A stretch of 64,000 nt of DNA from positions 248,001 to 312,000 of the forward strand of contig NZ_OX352321.1 in NCBI RefSeq assembly GCF_947090775.1, in the 5' to 3' direction. The stretch comes from Pseudarthrobacter sp. MM222. GTDB taxonomy: Bacteria > Actinomycetota > Actinomycetes > Actinomycetales > Micrococcaceae. How positions within the stretch are numbered: the first letter of the stretch is position 1; every line of letters starts with the position of its first letter. Position numbers and translations under genes: made by a program. The notes under the pieces are model-generated. The model saw only the letters and a program-made list of their open reading frames with translations. It was not told the DNA's origin and did not search any database. Below, one piece after another: positions 43,347-51,969 of the stretch.

Positions 43347-43968
43347 TACCACGAGCATCCTGCACGTTTCACCCGTCATCCCGGTGGTGACCATCGATGA
43401 CCCGCAGCACGCCGTGCCCGTCGCCCGGGCGCTGGCGGACGGGGGTGTCCGCATCATCGAACTCACCCTCCGGACCGAGAGCGCCCTCACGTCGCTCAAA
43501 CTCATCGCAGACGAGGTGCCTGATATCTCCGTCGGCGCGGGCACCATCCTCACTCCGGGCCAGGCTGACGCCGCGGTGGCAGCGGGAGCCGGCTTCCTGG
43601 TCAGCCCCGGGGTGACGCCGGGCCTGCTGGCCCACATGCTGGCACTCGGAATTCCGGTCCTCCCGGGCGTTGCCACGGTCGGTGAGGTGATGATGGTCCT
43701 CGAGCACGGGCTGAATGCCATGAAGTTCTTCCCGGCAGGACCTGCCGGCGGCCCTAAATACCTCGCCGCCATCGGGGCGCCCATCCCGCAGGTGCAGTTC
43801 TGCCCGACCGGCGGCGTCAGCCTGGACTCGGCACCGGACTACCTCGCGCTGCCGAACGTTTCCTGCGTGGGCGGGAGCTGGCTCACGCCGAAGGCAGCCA
43901 TGGAAAACAATGACTGGGAGCAGATCACCAAGCTCGCACGGGAAGCCGCCGGGCTCGGCCGGAATTAG
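43339..43968 (+). CDS. eda: KDPG / 4-hydroxy-2-oxoglutarate aldolase
   Basis: The 209-residue class I aldolase cleaves KDPG to pyruvate and glyceraldehyde 3-phosphate, the last step of the cluster. IIELTLRTESA carries the catalytic glutamate and the carboxylate-binding arginine, VGAGTIL the barrel strand, MKFFPAGPAGG the Schiff-base lysine, and QFCPTGGVS the phosphate site. ATG 43339 is chosen over ATG 43327; neither has a strong ribosome site because translation is coupled to uxuB, which it overlaps by 8 nt. Confidence 0.93.
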   Translation: MADTTSILHVSPVIPVVTIDDPQHAVPVARALADGGVRIIELTLRTESALTSLKLIADEVPDISVGAGTILTPGQADAAVAAGAGFLVSPGVTPGLLAHMLALGIPVLPGVATVGEVMMVLEHGLNAMKFFPAGPAGGPKYLAAIGAPIPQVQFCPTGGVSLDSAPDYLALPNVSCVGGSWLTPKAAMENNDWEQITKLAREAAGLGRN

Positions 43969-44446
43969 CAGTGACAGACTTTCCTGGCCTATGGCCCGGA
44001 AGGCTGCGTCCCCCTACCTGGGTCCGACATGACCGCGCTGCTAAGGTTTCAGGCCGTCCTGCCCGCCTCCGGCACTCAGGCCTCCATGATCGAAACCATC
44101 CCGTGGATGAACAGGCCCCCACGGCCAGAAGGTCAAGGACTCCCTCGCCACCACGGTGAAAGTAGATCGCGAGTCCGAGACCGTTCCCGCAGCCAAGCCG
44201 CGAGATGGCCCGGGCTGGGGCCCGACTCCTGCTGGAAAGAATCCACTCACCTGAACTTCCACCTCATCGAATCAACTTCAACTGCGATCTAATCGTGCGC
44301 GGAAGCACAGAGCGGGCCTGACCACCAGCACCTCGAATCGCCCGTCCGCCCGCCGCCGTTGGGAGCCACAGAGGCCCTGGATGGGGCCGGTTCCTGCCGC
44401 GGGAAGCAAAGATTTTTCAAGTCTGCCCCGAATTGATGGCAAGGCT
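43969..44446. other. 478-bp stretch with no intact gene
   Basis: No frame here has a start, ribosome site and length that I would trust. A frame around 44130-44250 gives a short protein-like run (DSLATTVKVDRESE) broken at both ends, which may be a remnant of a decayed gene, but I cannot name it. The region separates the uronate operon from the convergent TctCAB-RraA operon. Confidence 0.5.
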
Positions 44447-44486
44447 CTGCCCTGTGCCCGCGGGAAGTTCCGTGGGCACAGGGCAG
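44447..44486. terminator. strong hairpin after rraA
   Basis: CTGCCCTGTGCCC (44447-44459) and GGGCACAGGGCAG (44474-44486) form a perfect 13-bp stem with a 14-nt loop, 8 nt beyond the rraA stop on the minus strand. No U-tract follows. It should end the leftward tct-rraA transcript and may also stop read-through from eda. Confidence 0.8.
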
Positions 44487-44494
44487 GACCATCG

Positions 44495-45112
44495 TTAGCC
44501 CGCGGCTTCGTAGGAAATGCGCTTCTCGATCTCGTTGGCCTCAATGCGTTCGGCTTCGACGAGCACCGTTTCGGCTTCGTCCCGGCGGATGACGACAACG
44601 CCGTCGGCGTCGGCCACGACGAAGTCCCCGGGGGAAACCACGACGCCGGCGATCGCGACCGGCAGCTGCAGGCGGCCGGGCCCGAATTTGTAGGGTCCGG
44701 CCGGGGTCACCGAACGGGCAAACACCGGGAGGCCGCATTCTGCCAGCGCATCGGCGTCGCGGACTGCGCCGTCAATGACGAATCCGGCGATTCCCAGGTT
44801 CTTGGCGCGGATTCCGATCAGGTCCCCGATGAGGGCGCGGGACACATCGCCGCCACCGTTGATCACGATGACGTCGCCCGGCTGGGCATCGTCGAGGGCC
44901 TTGTGGATGTAGAGGTTGTCGCCGGGCCGGGTCCACACCGTGTAGGCAGGGCCTGCGAGCTTGGCTCCGGCCCAGACGGGGGAGAGGCCTGAGGCGACGC
45001 CGATCCGTTCCTGGGCGTCCCCGATGTTTGCCGCGGGGATGGCCCCCAGGCGCCGGACGACGTCGAGCGTTGATGAACCGGCAAGCGGGCTGAGGTCTGT
45101 TTCTGAGTGCAT
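44495..45112 (-). CDS. RraA-like 4-hydroxy-4-methyl-2-oxoglutarate aldolase
   Basis: The 205-residue protein belongs to the RraA-like aldolase family, which cleaves 4-hydroxy-4-methyl-2-oxoglutarate or 4-carboxy-4-hydroxy-2-oxoadipate to pyruvate. Conserved blocks are PGDVIVINGGGD, ALIGDLIGIRAKNLG, FVIDGAVRD (with the catalytic Arg and Asp) and SPGDFVVADADGVVVI. It is the last gene of the Tct operon, 28 nt after tctC, which suggests that the imported tricarboxylate-like acid is cleaved by this enzyme. A true RNase-E inhibitor role is not expected here. Confidence 0.88.
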   Translation of the reverse strand: MHSETDLSPLAGSSTLDVVRRLGAIPAANIGDAQERIGVASGLSPVWAGAKLAGPAYTVWTRPGDNLYIHKALDDAQPGDVIVINGGGDVSRALIGDLIGIRAKNLGIAGFVIDGAVRDADALAECGLPVFARSVTPAGPYKFGPGRLQLPVAIAGVVVSPGDFVVADADGVVVIRRDEAETVLVEAERIEANEIEKRISYEAAG

Positions 45113-45140
45113 GATGTGGCCTGTCTTCGAGTCCGACGGT

Positions 45141-46154
45141 TTACTTTTGCTGCAGGAGTTCGTCGATGACCGGCTTCATCAGCGTCTCCCGGTCTTCCCA
45201 GAGCTTTGCGACGTCGGCCCCGGACACCCAGACGGACTGGGTTGCGGCGCCCTTGAGCTTTTCCTGGACGGCGGGGTCCTCCGAGGCCTTCTTCAGGGAC
45301 GCTTCCAGGGCGCTGACGACGTCGGCGGGCGTGCCGTCGGGAACGGAGACGGCGAAGTTGTTGCTCATGGATTCGACCTCGAACCCGGCGCCCTTCAGCG
45401 TCGGAACCTCCGGGATGAAGGGGCTGGCCTTGTCTTCGATGACGGTCAGGATGCGAATGTCGCCCGACTTGTACTGGCCAAAGAAGCTGGACACGCCGCC
45501 CAGCGCGAAGTCGACTTCCCCTGCCACCAGGGCGGCGATCTTATCGGCACCGCTGTTGTAGTGGACGATGTTGAAGTCCAGCCCCAGCTTGTTCTCCAGC
45601 AGCCGGAGGTTGACGTGGTCGTCCCCGGCGCGGGAATCAGTGCCCACCTTAACGGTTCCAGGCGCCGCCTTCACGGCGTCGAAGAGAGCCTTGATGTCCT
45701 GGTGCGGGCTGTTCTTGTTTACCCCGATCACCACCGAGTTCGAGGCGAAGGAACCGATCGGGGTGAAGCTGCTCCGGTCAAAGCCGGCCTTCTTGGAGGG
45801 GTCCAGGTACCGGCCAAGGATGGACGGAATGTTGGTGTAGCCGATCGTATGGCCATCTGCCTTGGAGTTGGCGACGTAGTTCAGGCCGACCACCTGGCTG
45901 CCGCCTTCCTTGTTGACCACCTTGATGTTCGCGCCAAGGTTTGCCTGCATGGCCGGTGCCATGATCCTTGCCAGGATGTCATTGCCGGCCCCGGCTGCGG
46001 ACGGTACCACCCACTCGATGGTGGATCCCGCTTTGGGGAAGGGTGCTGCCGTCCCGGTGTTGCCGGAATTGCTGCTGGCAGTTCCTCCGCATCCGGTCAG
46101 TGTCAGGGCAAGGGCGGCAACAGCTGCCGTAGTCAGCGCGGACAGTTTCTTCAT
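45141..46154 (-). CDS. tctC: TctC-family solute-binding lipoprotein
   Basis: The 337-residue protein has a signal peptide and lipobox LTGC at Cys22. It follows the TctC/Bug fold, with the N-terminal EWVVPSAAGAGNDILAR, the carboxylate-gripping loop, and VGTDSRAGDDHVN and AGEVDFALGG further on. It captures a carboxylate for the TctAB channel. Its start overlaps the tctA stop by 4 nt. The order tctB-tctA-tctC is less common than tctC first. Confidence 0.92.
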   Translation of the reverse strand: MKKLSALTTAAVAALALTLTGCGGTASSNSGNTGTAAPFPKAGSTIEWVVPSAAGAGNDILARIMAPAMQANLGANIKVVNKEGGSQVVGLNYVANSKADGHTIGYTNIPSILGRYLDPSKKAGFDRSSFTPIGSFASNSVVIGVNKNSPHQDIKALFDAVKAAPGTVKVGTDSRAGDDHVNLRLLENKLGLDFNIVHYNSGADKIAALVAGEVDFALGGVSSFFGQYKSGDIRILTVIEDKASPFIPEVPTLKGAGFEVESMSNNFAVSVPDGTPADVVSALEASLKKASEDPAVQEKLKGAATQSVWVSGADVAKLWEDRETLMKPVIDELLQQK

Positions 46155-47674
46155 TTCGCAGGCTCCTTTGGTGCGATGGGGGCGGTATTTCTGTTCTTCA
46201 GTCGTGAAGCAATAAGGGGTCGGACTGCGCCGAACACGATGGCGATGACAATGACGCCGATCAGGGTGAGGCTGATGGGGCCCTCCAGGAAGACGCCGTA
46301 GTCGCCGCGGGACAGGGCCAGGGACCGTTGAAAATTCTCCTCGAGCATCGGTCCGAGAATGAGGCCGAGGACCAGCGGGGTGAGCGGGACCTTGACCAGC
46401 TGGAAGATGTAGCCCAGTAAGCCGGCTCCGAGCATGATCAGAATGTCGAAGGGGCTGCCGTTGATGGAGTACGTGCCCAGGAACATGAAGGCCAGGATCG
46501 CGGCCATCAGGTAGTGGAACGGCACCTTCAGAACCGCAATCCAGACCCGGGCGAGTGGGACGTTGAGGATTAGCAGGATCAGGTTGCCCACGATCAGGCT
46601 GGCGATGATTGCCCAGGCCACATCAGGGTTGTCACGGAACAGCAGGGGTCCCGGAATCAGTCCGTTCATGGTGAACGCCCCGGCCATGATGGCCACTGTG
46701 GCCGAGGTCGGGATGCCAAGGGTGAAGAGCGGAATCATGGAGGAGACGGCCAGGGCGTTGTTGGCCGCCTCCGGGCCGGCGATGCCTTCCACAGCACCCC
46801 TGCCGAACTCCGAGCGCCGCCTGGACAGTTTCTTCTCCGCCGCGTAGGAGGCCAGCGAGGTCGCGGCTCCCGGCGAACCGGGAAGCAGGCCCATGAAGAA
46901 TCCGATGACCGAGCCGCGCAGCGATGGCAGCGCCGAACGCTGCAAATCGGTTCGGGTGGGCAGCAGCCTGGCCACTCTGAGGGGACTCGGCACGCCGAGC
47001 GGTCCCTTCTGCGCCTGTCCCAGGACTTCGCTCAACCCGAAGACGCCCATGACCACCGCCACCAGCCCGACGCCGTCGAACAGTTCCGGCATGTCAAAGG
47101 TGAAGCGTGCAATCCCGACGCCGGAGTCCACGCCTACGGTGGCGATCGCCAGGCCGGCGGCGGCGCTGAGCAGCGCCTTCGCCGGGTTGGAGCCCGCAAA
47201 GCTGGTAATGAGGGCGAACCCGAGCAGGGAGACCAGGAACAGTTCGGGGGCGCCAAACTCCAGGGCCAGCCGGCTGAACGGTGCCACGACGACGAACCCG
47301 ATCACCCCGAGGAGTCCGCCGACAAAGGAGGCCAAGGCCGCGATGACGAGTGCTGGTCCGCCCCTGCCCTGTTTGGCCATCTGGTATCCGTCCAGCGTGG
47401 TCGCGATCGAGGAGGCTTCACCCGGAATACGCAACAGTACGGCCGTCGTGGTTCCGCCGTAAGCCGCACCGTAAAGGATTGCGGCGAGCATGATGATTGC
47501 CGAGGTGGCGTCCAGCCCGAAGGTGACGGGGATGAGCAGCGAAACCGCCGCCGCAGGGCCGAAGCCGGGGAGTACGCCCACCAGCATGCCCAGAACGCAG
47601 CCTAGCAGGGCAAACAGCAGGTGTTCCGGGGTGAGGACTGTGGCGAGGCCGCCAAGGAGCTGATCAAATCCCAT
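46151..47674 (-). CDS. tctA: TctA-family large membrane subunit
   Basis: The 507-residue subunit of the tripartite tricarboxylate transporter has about twelve helices and the conserved motifs GVLPGFGPAAAVSLLIP near residue 33 and GLLPGSPGAATSLASY near residue 265. These are the paired GxLPG hairpins of the family. It uses an ion gradient to import the acid handed over by TctC. It starts 3 nt after tctB and overlaps tctC by 4 nt. Confidence 0.94.
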   Translation of the reverse strand: MGFDQLLGGLATVLTPEHLLFALLGCVLGMLVGVLPGFGPAAAVSLLIPVTFGLDATSAIIMLAAILYGAAYGGTTTAVLLRIPGEASSIATTLDGYQMAKQGRGGPALVIAALASFVGGLLGVIGFVVVAPFSRLALEFGAPELFLVSLLGFALITSFAGSNPAKALLSAAAGLAIATVGVDSGVGIARFTFDMPELFDGVGLVAVVMGVFGLSEVLGQAQKGPLGVPSPLRVARLLPTRTDLQRSALPSLRGSVIGFFMGLLPGSPGAATSLASYAAEKKLSRRRSEFGRGAVEGIAGPEAANNALAVSSMIPLFTLGIPTSATVAIMAGAFTMNGLIPGPLLFRDNPDVAWAIIASLIVGNLILLILNVPLARVWIAVLKVPFHYLMAAILAFMFLGTYSINGSPFDILIMLGAGLLGYIFQLVKVPLTPLVLGLILGPMLEENFQRSLALSRGDYGVFLEGPISLTLIGVIVIAIVFGAVRPLIASRLKNRNTAPIAPKEPAK

Positions 47675-47677
47675 GGA

Positions 47678-48277
47678 TTACAGCCCCAGTCCGGCAAGGA
47701 ATTCGATGCTGGCCGTGGGGAGAGCCGTGCCCAGCCACACCTCGAAGACCAGGCGGGAGGCACCTGCGGCTCCGATGGCAACCAGGACCGCGATCCACAA
47801 CTTCCGTTCGCTGACGAAGCGGAGGATGGTGCCCAGCATCAGCGTCATGACCACGGTGTAGCCGAGGAACGGAAGCAGCAACGCCGCGAGCAGGATGGAG
47901 CCGGCGATGATCCCGACCCGTTTCCCTCCCTGCCGGTCCGGGAAATCCGCGGCGTCCGGTTCTTCGCTGTTGTCGTCATCCAGGAGGGACACGAGTGCCG
48001 ACTCCGTCTCGTGGTGGGGCGGCACCGTTTCCAACGTGTCGCCGGCGGCCGGCGCCGTTGCCAGGCCTGCCGTGCGTGCGGCCAGCAGCTGGACGATCCA
48101 CAGGATGCCAGCCACCGCCATCAGTATTCCGGCCGCGGCGGGAAAGAATCCGGCCCCGACTCCGGAGCTGTTTGTCAGCCCGTATCCGGCACCCACGACG
48201 GCGACGGCAGCACCTCCGGCGAGGGCCGCCGTCGCGACCGTCCATTCAAGCGCAACAGGCGCGTTGAGTGTTTGCAT
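47678..48277 (-). CDS. tctB: TctB-family small membrane subunit
   Basis: The 199-residue protein has four predicted helices in two pairs separated by an acidic loop (DDDNSEEPDAADFPD), as in TctB. It is weakly conserved in sequence, so the assignment rests on topology and on its place directly before tctA. It is the first gene of the operon and is divergent from the RpiR regulator across 152 bp. Confidence 0.88.
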   Translation of the reverse strand: MQTLNAPVALEWTVATAALAGGAAVAVVGAGYGLTNSSGVGAGFFPAAAGILMAVAGILWIVQLLAARTAGLATAPAAGDTLETVPPHHETESALVSLLDDDNSEEPDAADFPDRQGGKRVGIIAGSILLAALLLPFLGYTVVMTLMLGTILRFVSERKLWIAVLVAIGAAGASRLVFEVWLGTALPTASIEFLAGLGL

Positions 48278-48345
48278 CTAGGTTGTCCGCCTCTCTGCGG
48301 CAAAGTGTAAAAATGAGGGGCGCAAGTTCCGGCGAGTACCTCACT

Positions 48346-48367
48346 TGCAATCTTGCACAGGATTGCA
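48346..48367. promoter_or_regulatory. RpiR operator candidate
   Basis: TGCAATC (48346-48352) and GATTGCA (48361-48367) form a perfect 7-bp inverted repeat with an 8-nt spacer in the region between tctB and the divergent RpiR gene. It fits an operator controlling both directions. Confidence 0.6.
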
Positions 48368-48429
48368 TGTTCATGAGAGAGTGTCAAGCATCACAGTGTT
48401 CCCGGTAGGGACCTCAAAGGGGAGTCATC

Positions 48430-49269
48430 TTGAGCTTCAAAGCAGTAGTGGCCAGCAGCGCGGTCCAGCTCAGCGCGTCGGAAGAGCGCGTCATGAATGT
48501 GCTGATGGGCGACGAGATGTCCGGCATCACGGCCGCGGAAGTGGCTGAGCGCGCGAAGACCCATGAATCGACCGTTGTGCGTCTGGCGAAGAAGCTTGGC
48601 TACCGTGGCTATCCCGAGCTCAGAGGGGATCTCCGCCGCGACGAGGAGCCGACGGAAGCCAGCGGGACCGTCATGCGCGCCGAATCCGGGTACGACCTCT
48701 CGGCCTTCATCTCGGATGAAATCCGGGCACTGAAGCGGCTCCCGCACTTTGTTCCGCAAGAGGACCTGGAAGCCGCCGCCCGGACGCTGCACGAAACACG
48801 GACCGTTTACCTGTTTTCAAGCAACGACGAGCGGCCAACCCTGGACCTGCTGGCACGCCGCCTCCGGCGCCTCGGGCTGACGACGGTGACGCTTGCCGGG
48901 ATCCCCAAGGATCTCGCTGAACGGTTCGTCAGCTTCGATGAGCACAGCACGCTGATTTCCCTGGCGCTGCGGGAAGCACCGAGGCAGCTCGCGACCCTGA
49001 CCGCCGAAGCCACCCGCCGGGGTGGGAAATCAATAGTGATCTCCGACGTGCCGGGCTACCGGTTCCGCCCCAGCCCGGACCATCTCATCGCCGCACGGCG
49101 GGGTGATGACACGGAGTACCGCACCCAACTGATTCCCATGGCACTCGCCTACGCACTGCAGCTGGCGATCTTCCACCTCGATCCGGTCCGCTACCAGGCG
49201 GCCCGGGACAGCATTGATGACCTGACCAGACTTTTCGGCGGAACGGATGAAATCCCCCTCCGCCCGTGA
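48430..49269 (+). CDS. MurR/RpiR-family transcriptional regulator
   Basis: The 279-residue regulator has an N-terminal RpiR helix-turn-helix (MSGITAAEVAERAKTHESTV then VRLAKKLGYRGYPELR) and a C-terminal SIS-type sugar-phosphate domain (about residues 115-240). It starts at TTG 48430 with GGGGAG 7 nt before. It is divergent from tctB with an inverted repeat between them, so it probably controls the Tct-RraA operon. Its stop overlaps the next MFS gene start (GTGA). Confidence 0.9.
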   Translation: MSFKAVVASSAVQLSASEERVMNVLMGDEMSGITAAEVAERAKTHESTVVRLAKKLGYRGYPELRGDLRRDEEPTEASGTVMRAESGYDLSAFISDEIRALKRLPHFVPQEDLEAAARTLHETRTVYLFSSNDERPTLDLLARRLRRLGLTTVTLAGIPKDLAERFVSFDEHSTLISLALREAPRQLATLTAEATRRGGKSIVISDVPGYRFRPSPDHLIAARRGDDTEYRTQLIPMALAYALQLAIFHLDPVRYQAARDSIDDLTRLFGGTDEIPLRP

Positions 49270-50465
49270 GTGCTGTGGCATGGCGGCGGGCCCTGAGCGT
49301 CCAGGCTGTCCTCGCCCAGGCAGCCTGGGTGGGTATCCGGCTCATGCTCGGCTACCGCGCACTCGCCCTCGGCGCCGACCCCGTCTTCCTGGGCGTCCTT
49401 GCCTCCACCTTCGCCCTTCCGGCGCTCCTCGCGGCCCTGCCCGCGGGACGCATCGCTGACCGCCGCGGCGGAACTGCCATGGTCTTTATCGGACTGATCA
49501 TGGCGGCGGCCGGGACAGGATTACTGTTCGCCGTGCCGGGGCTGGCCTTCCTTCTGGTGGCCAGCGCCGTCATTGGCCTGGGGCATTTGCTCGTGATGGT
49601 GGGCCAGCAGACCTTCGTTGCCCACGTCAGCGTCACAGGCTCCAGCGACAGTGCCTTCGGGACACTCACGGCTGCCGCCTCCATCGGACAACTGATCGGC
49701 CCCCCGGCAGTCACCTTCGTGGCGACGCTGGGGGCCGGCCGCGGCGGCGCGGCACCGGATACCGATCTTGGCCTGCTCGTGTGCATCGCCTTCAGCCTGC
49801 TGGCCACGCCCGCTTTCTTCTTCCTCCGGCGCGCCGACGCCCGGCTCCGCAAGAAGCGGATCTCAGCGAACAGCCAGCCTGCGGGCATTGGGGGAGTCCT
49901 GAAGACTCCGGGCCTGTGGCGATCGCTGGTGGTCAGCGGCGCCGTCCTGGTCACAGTGGACCTGATGTACGCCTTCGTGCCGGTCTGGGCCACGGAGCAA
50001 AACATCAGCGCCACCGCCGTCGGACTCCTGCTGGCCGTCCGCGCCGGCGTCTCCGTCCTGAGCCGGCTCGGCCTCACGCGTCTCATCCGTCGGTTCGGCC
50101 GCAAAGCAATGCTGATCGTCTCCATCGCCGCGGCGGCAGCTGCCTTGCTTGCCCTGCCGCTGACCGGACTGGCCGGCGCCTTTGCCGTGATGGTGGGCCT
50201 CGGGCTGGGCCTGGGCATACCCCAGCCGCTGACCATGGCGTGGGTTACCTCGCTGACGCACGCGGCCCACCACGGGGCCGCGCTGGGCCTGCGGCTGACG
50301 GTGAACCGGTTCGCGCAAATCTCGCTGCCCATTGCCATGGGCGCCGCCGCCGCACCGCTGGGCGTGCTGGGGATATTTTGGGCCAACGCGGCGTTGCTCA
50401 TGGGCGCACTGGTTGTGGTGGCGGGATCCGATGCCGGCACGCAGCCCCGGCAGGAAGAGGCGTGA
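49266..50465 (+). CDS. MFS transporter
   Basis: The 399-residue protein has twelve predicted helices and the loop PAGRIADRRGG after helix 2 (motif A). LIRRFGRKAML is the equivalent loop in the second half. It starts at GTG 49266, overlapping the RpiR stop by 4 nt, so translation is coupled and it may serve the same sugar-acid pathway. The substrate is unknown and an exporter role is equally possible. Confidence 0.85.
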   Translation: MSAVAWRRALSVQAVLAQAAWVGIRLMLGYRALALGADPVFLGVLASTFALPALLAALPAGRIADRRGGTAMVFIGLIMAAAGTGLLFAVPGLAFLLVASAVIGLGHLLVMVGQQTFVAHVSVTGSSDSAFGTLTAAASIGQLIGPPAVTFVATLGAGRGGAAPDTDLGLLVCIAFSLLATPAFFFLRRADARLRKKRISANSQPAGIGGVLKTPGLWRSLVVSGAVLVTVDLMYAFVPVWATEQNISATAVGLLLAVRAGVSVLSRLGLTRLIRRFGRKAMLIVSIAAAAAALLALPLTGLAGAFAVMVGLGLGLGIPQPLTMAWVTSLTHAAHHGAALGLRLTVNRFAQISLPIAMGAAAAPLGVLGIFWANAALLMGALVVVAGSDAGTQPRQEEA

Positions 50466-50564
50466 CCTGACGCCGGGTTGTAACTATTGCGGCCAACGGG
50501 CTGCGAAGCCGGGTGGCTGGTCCGCATAATAGATAGACCGGCGCGGCGGCCTCGGCCGGGTTAA

Positions 50565-50637
50565 CGGGATGTAGTGCAGATTGGCTGCACACCTGGATTG
50601 GGGGCAGGGGCGACAGGTTCGAGTCCTCCCATCCCGA
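50565..50637 (+). tRNA. diverged tRNA-Pro (UGG), possibly a pseudo-tRNA
   Basis: The 73-nt cloverleaf has a perfect 7-bp acceptor stem (CGGGATG/CATCCCG, discriminator A), a D arm GTGC/GCAC with loop AGATTGGCT, and an anticodon loop ATTGGGG giving anticodon TGG. The T loop TTCGAGT is intact. Defects are a G-G mismatch closing the anticodon stem (31-39) and A-C and C-C mismatches at the base of the T stem (49-65, 50-64). No CCA is encoded. It is recognisable but unusually damaged; the following 178 nt up to the DoxX-like gene hold no visible gene. Confidence 0.7.
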
Positions 50638-50815
50638 CGGTGCGGGCCGGAAACGGCAGAGAACAACCTGGGTCAGTGCGCTGGCCGTGTTGGGCGCATG
50701 CTTCCCGGAGTCATACCAGTGATCCAGGTGGCCCGCACTTTCCCGGCCCGGCCGGCGCACCGATAACTCCACGGCTGGTTTCAGCAAGCTCATGCGGCTG
50801 TGATTGAGTTGATCC

Positions 50816-51220
50816 ATGCCATTCCGCTGGTCCAGCCGGGCCACCCAGACACTTTCCGCGGCTGTCCTCAGCGCATTGTTACTGGCCAGCGCCGGAAGAC
50901 ACTTCCGGGAACCGGAGTTCTTCAGCCCGATGGTGCCGGACTTCCTGTGCCGCGAAGATTCCGGTGAGCGGCCCAACGGCCCCGTTGCCGTGCTGTCCCG
51001 GGAGGAGTGGGTTGCCGCGAGCGGTCTGCTGGAAGTCGGCTGCGCCGTTGGACTCCTGATCCCGGCCACGCGGCGAGCGGCAGCCGGCTGCGTCACCGCC
51101 ATGTTCACGCTCTTTGTGGCCGGGCACGCGGACGCGCTGCGCAGGTCCGCCCGACCGGCCGGCACCGCCCGCCAGCGCTTGCTCCACGCGCCCACGCCGG
51201 CTCCGGGACGGCGGCGGTGA
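50816..51220 (+). CDS. small DoxX-like membrane protein
   Basis: The 134-residue protein has an N-terminal helix (SAAVLSALLLASAG), a loop with FREPEFFSPMVPDFL, and further helices around SGLLEVGCAVGLLIP and AAGCVTAMFTLFVAGHADA. The pattern of four short helices and the EVGCAVGLLIP segment fit the DoxX-like group, of unclear function. The C-terminus is Arg/Pro-rich. Its stop overlaps the azlC start by 4 nt. Confidence 0.62.
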   Translation: MPFRWSSRATQTLSAAVLSALLLASAGRHFREPEFFSPMVPDFLCREDSGERPNGPVAVLSREEWVAASGLLEVGCAVGLLIPATRRAAAGCVTAMFTLFVAGHADALRRSARPAGTARQRLLHAPTPAPGRRR

Positions 51221-51969
51221 AGCTCCTGCAGTCCCCGGCGGTCCGGGTGGGGCTGTCCATCAGCATAGCCACCGGGCTTTACGGGGTGTCCTTCGGGGCC
51301 CTGTCGGTCACGTCCGGGCTGGACTTTTGGCAGACCATGGCGCTGAGCCTGCTGCTTTTCAGCGGCGGCTCGCAGTTCGCTTTCATCGGCGTGGTGGCCG
51401 GAGGCGGCTCCGGTGTCGCGGCGATGGGGGCCGCCACGTTGCTGGGCATGCGCAACGGGATCTACGGCATGCAGATCAACGCACTGCTCCGGCCGCGCGG
51501 CTGGCTCAGGTTTGCCGCCGCCCACGTGACCATCGACGAGTCCACTGCCACCAGCACCGGACAGACGGATCCCGCGGAGCAGAAGCGCGGCTTCTGGACG
51601 GCCGGCGTCGGCATTTTCATCCTCTGGAACCTGTTCACCGCCGTCGGCGCGCTGGCAGGGGCCGCTTTGGGGGACCCCAAACAATGGGGTCTCGACGGTG
51701 CCGCGGTGGCGGCGTTCCTGGGCCTGCTCTGGCCGCGGCTGAAAGGCCGCGAACCGGTGGCGATCGCCGTCGTCTGTGCGCTGGCCACGGTGCTGGCCGT
51801 TCCGTTCGTGCCCGCCGGGGTGCCCATCTTGGTGGCCGCCGTCGTGGCGGCCGGAATCGGCTGGCTGAGCCATGGCCGCAGCGACGAAGGCCTGGAACCA
51901 GACGTTGACCCCTACACCGGGCATCACGCAACCCATCCCTCATCCCGGCCTTCCGGAGATACCCCATGA
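51217..51969 (+). CDS. azlC: AzlC-family branched-chain amino-acid exporter, large subunit
   Basis: The 250-residue AzlC protein, with AzlD, exports branched-chain amino acids. Typical blocks are GLYGVSFGALSV, LLLFSGGSQFAFIGV and AATLLGMRNGIYGMQ, then several helices. GTG 51217 overlaps the upstream stop; a longer in-frame extension to 51007 is inside the DoxX-like gene and is rejected. Its C-terminus is a short hydrophilic tail. The next gene overlaps by 4 nt. Confidence 0.92.
   Translation: MKLLQSPAVRVGLSISIATGLYGVSFGALSVTSGLDFWQTMALSLLLFSGGSQFAFIGVVAGGGSGVAAMGAATLLGMRNGIYGMQINALLRPRGWLRFAAAHVTIDESTATSTGQTDPAEQKRGFWTAGVGIFILWNLFTAVGALAGAALGDPKQWGLDGAAVAAFLGLLWPRLKGREPVAIAVVCALATVLAVPFVPAGVPILVAAVVAAGIGWLSHGRSDEGLEPDVDPYTGHHATHPSSRPSGDTP

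Noticed and set aside
51007..51216. N-terminal extension of AzlC
   Set aside because: It lies inside the DoxX-like gene in another frame and does not resemble AzlC; GTG 51217 fits the family start.
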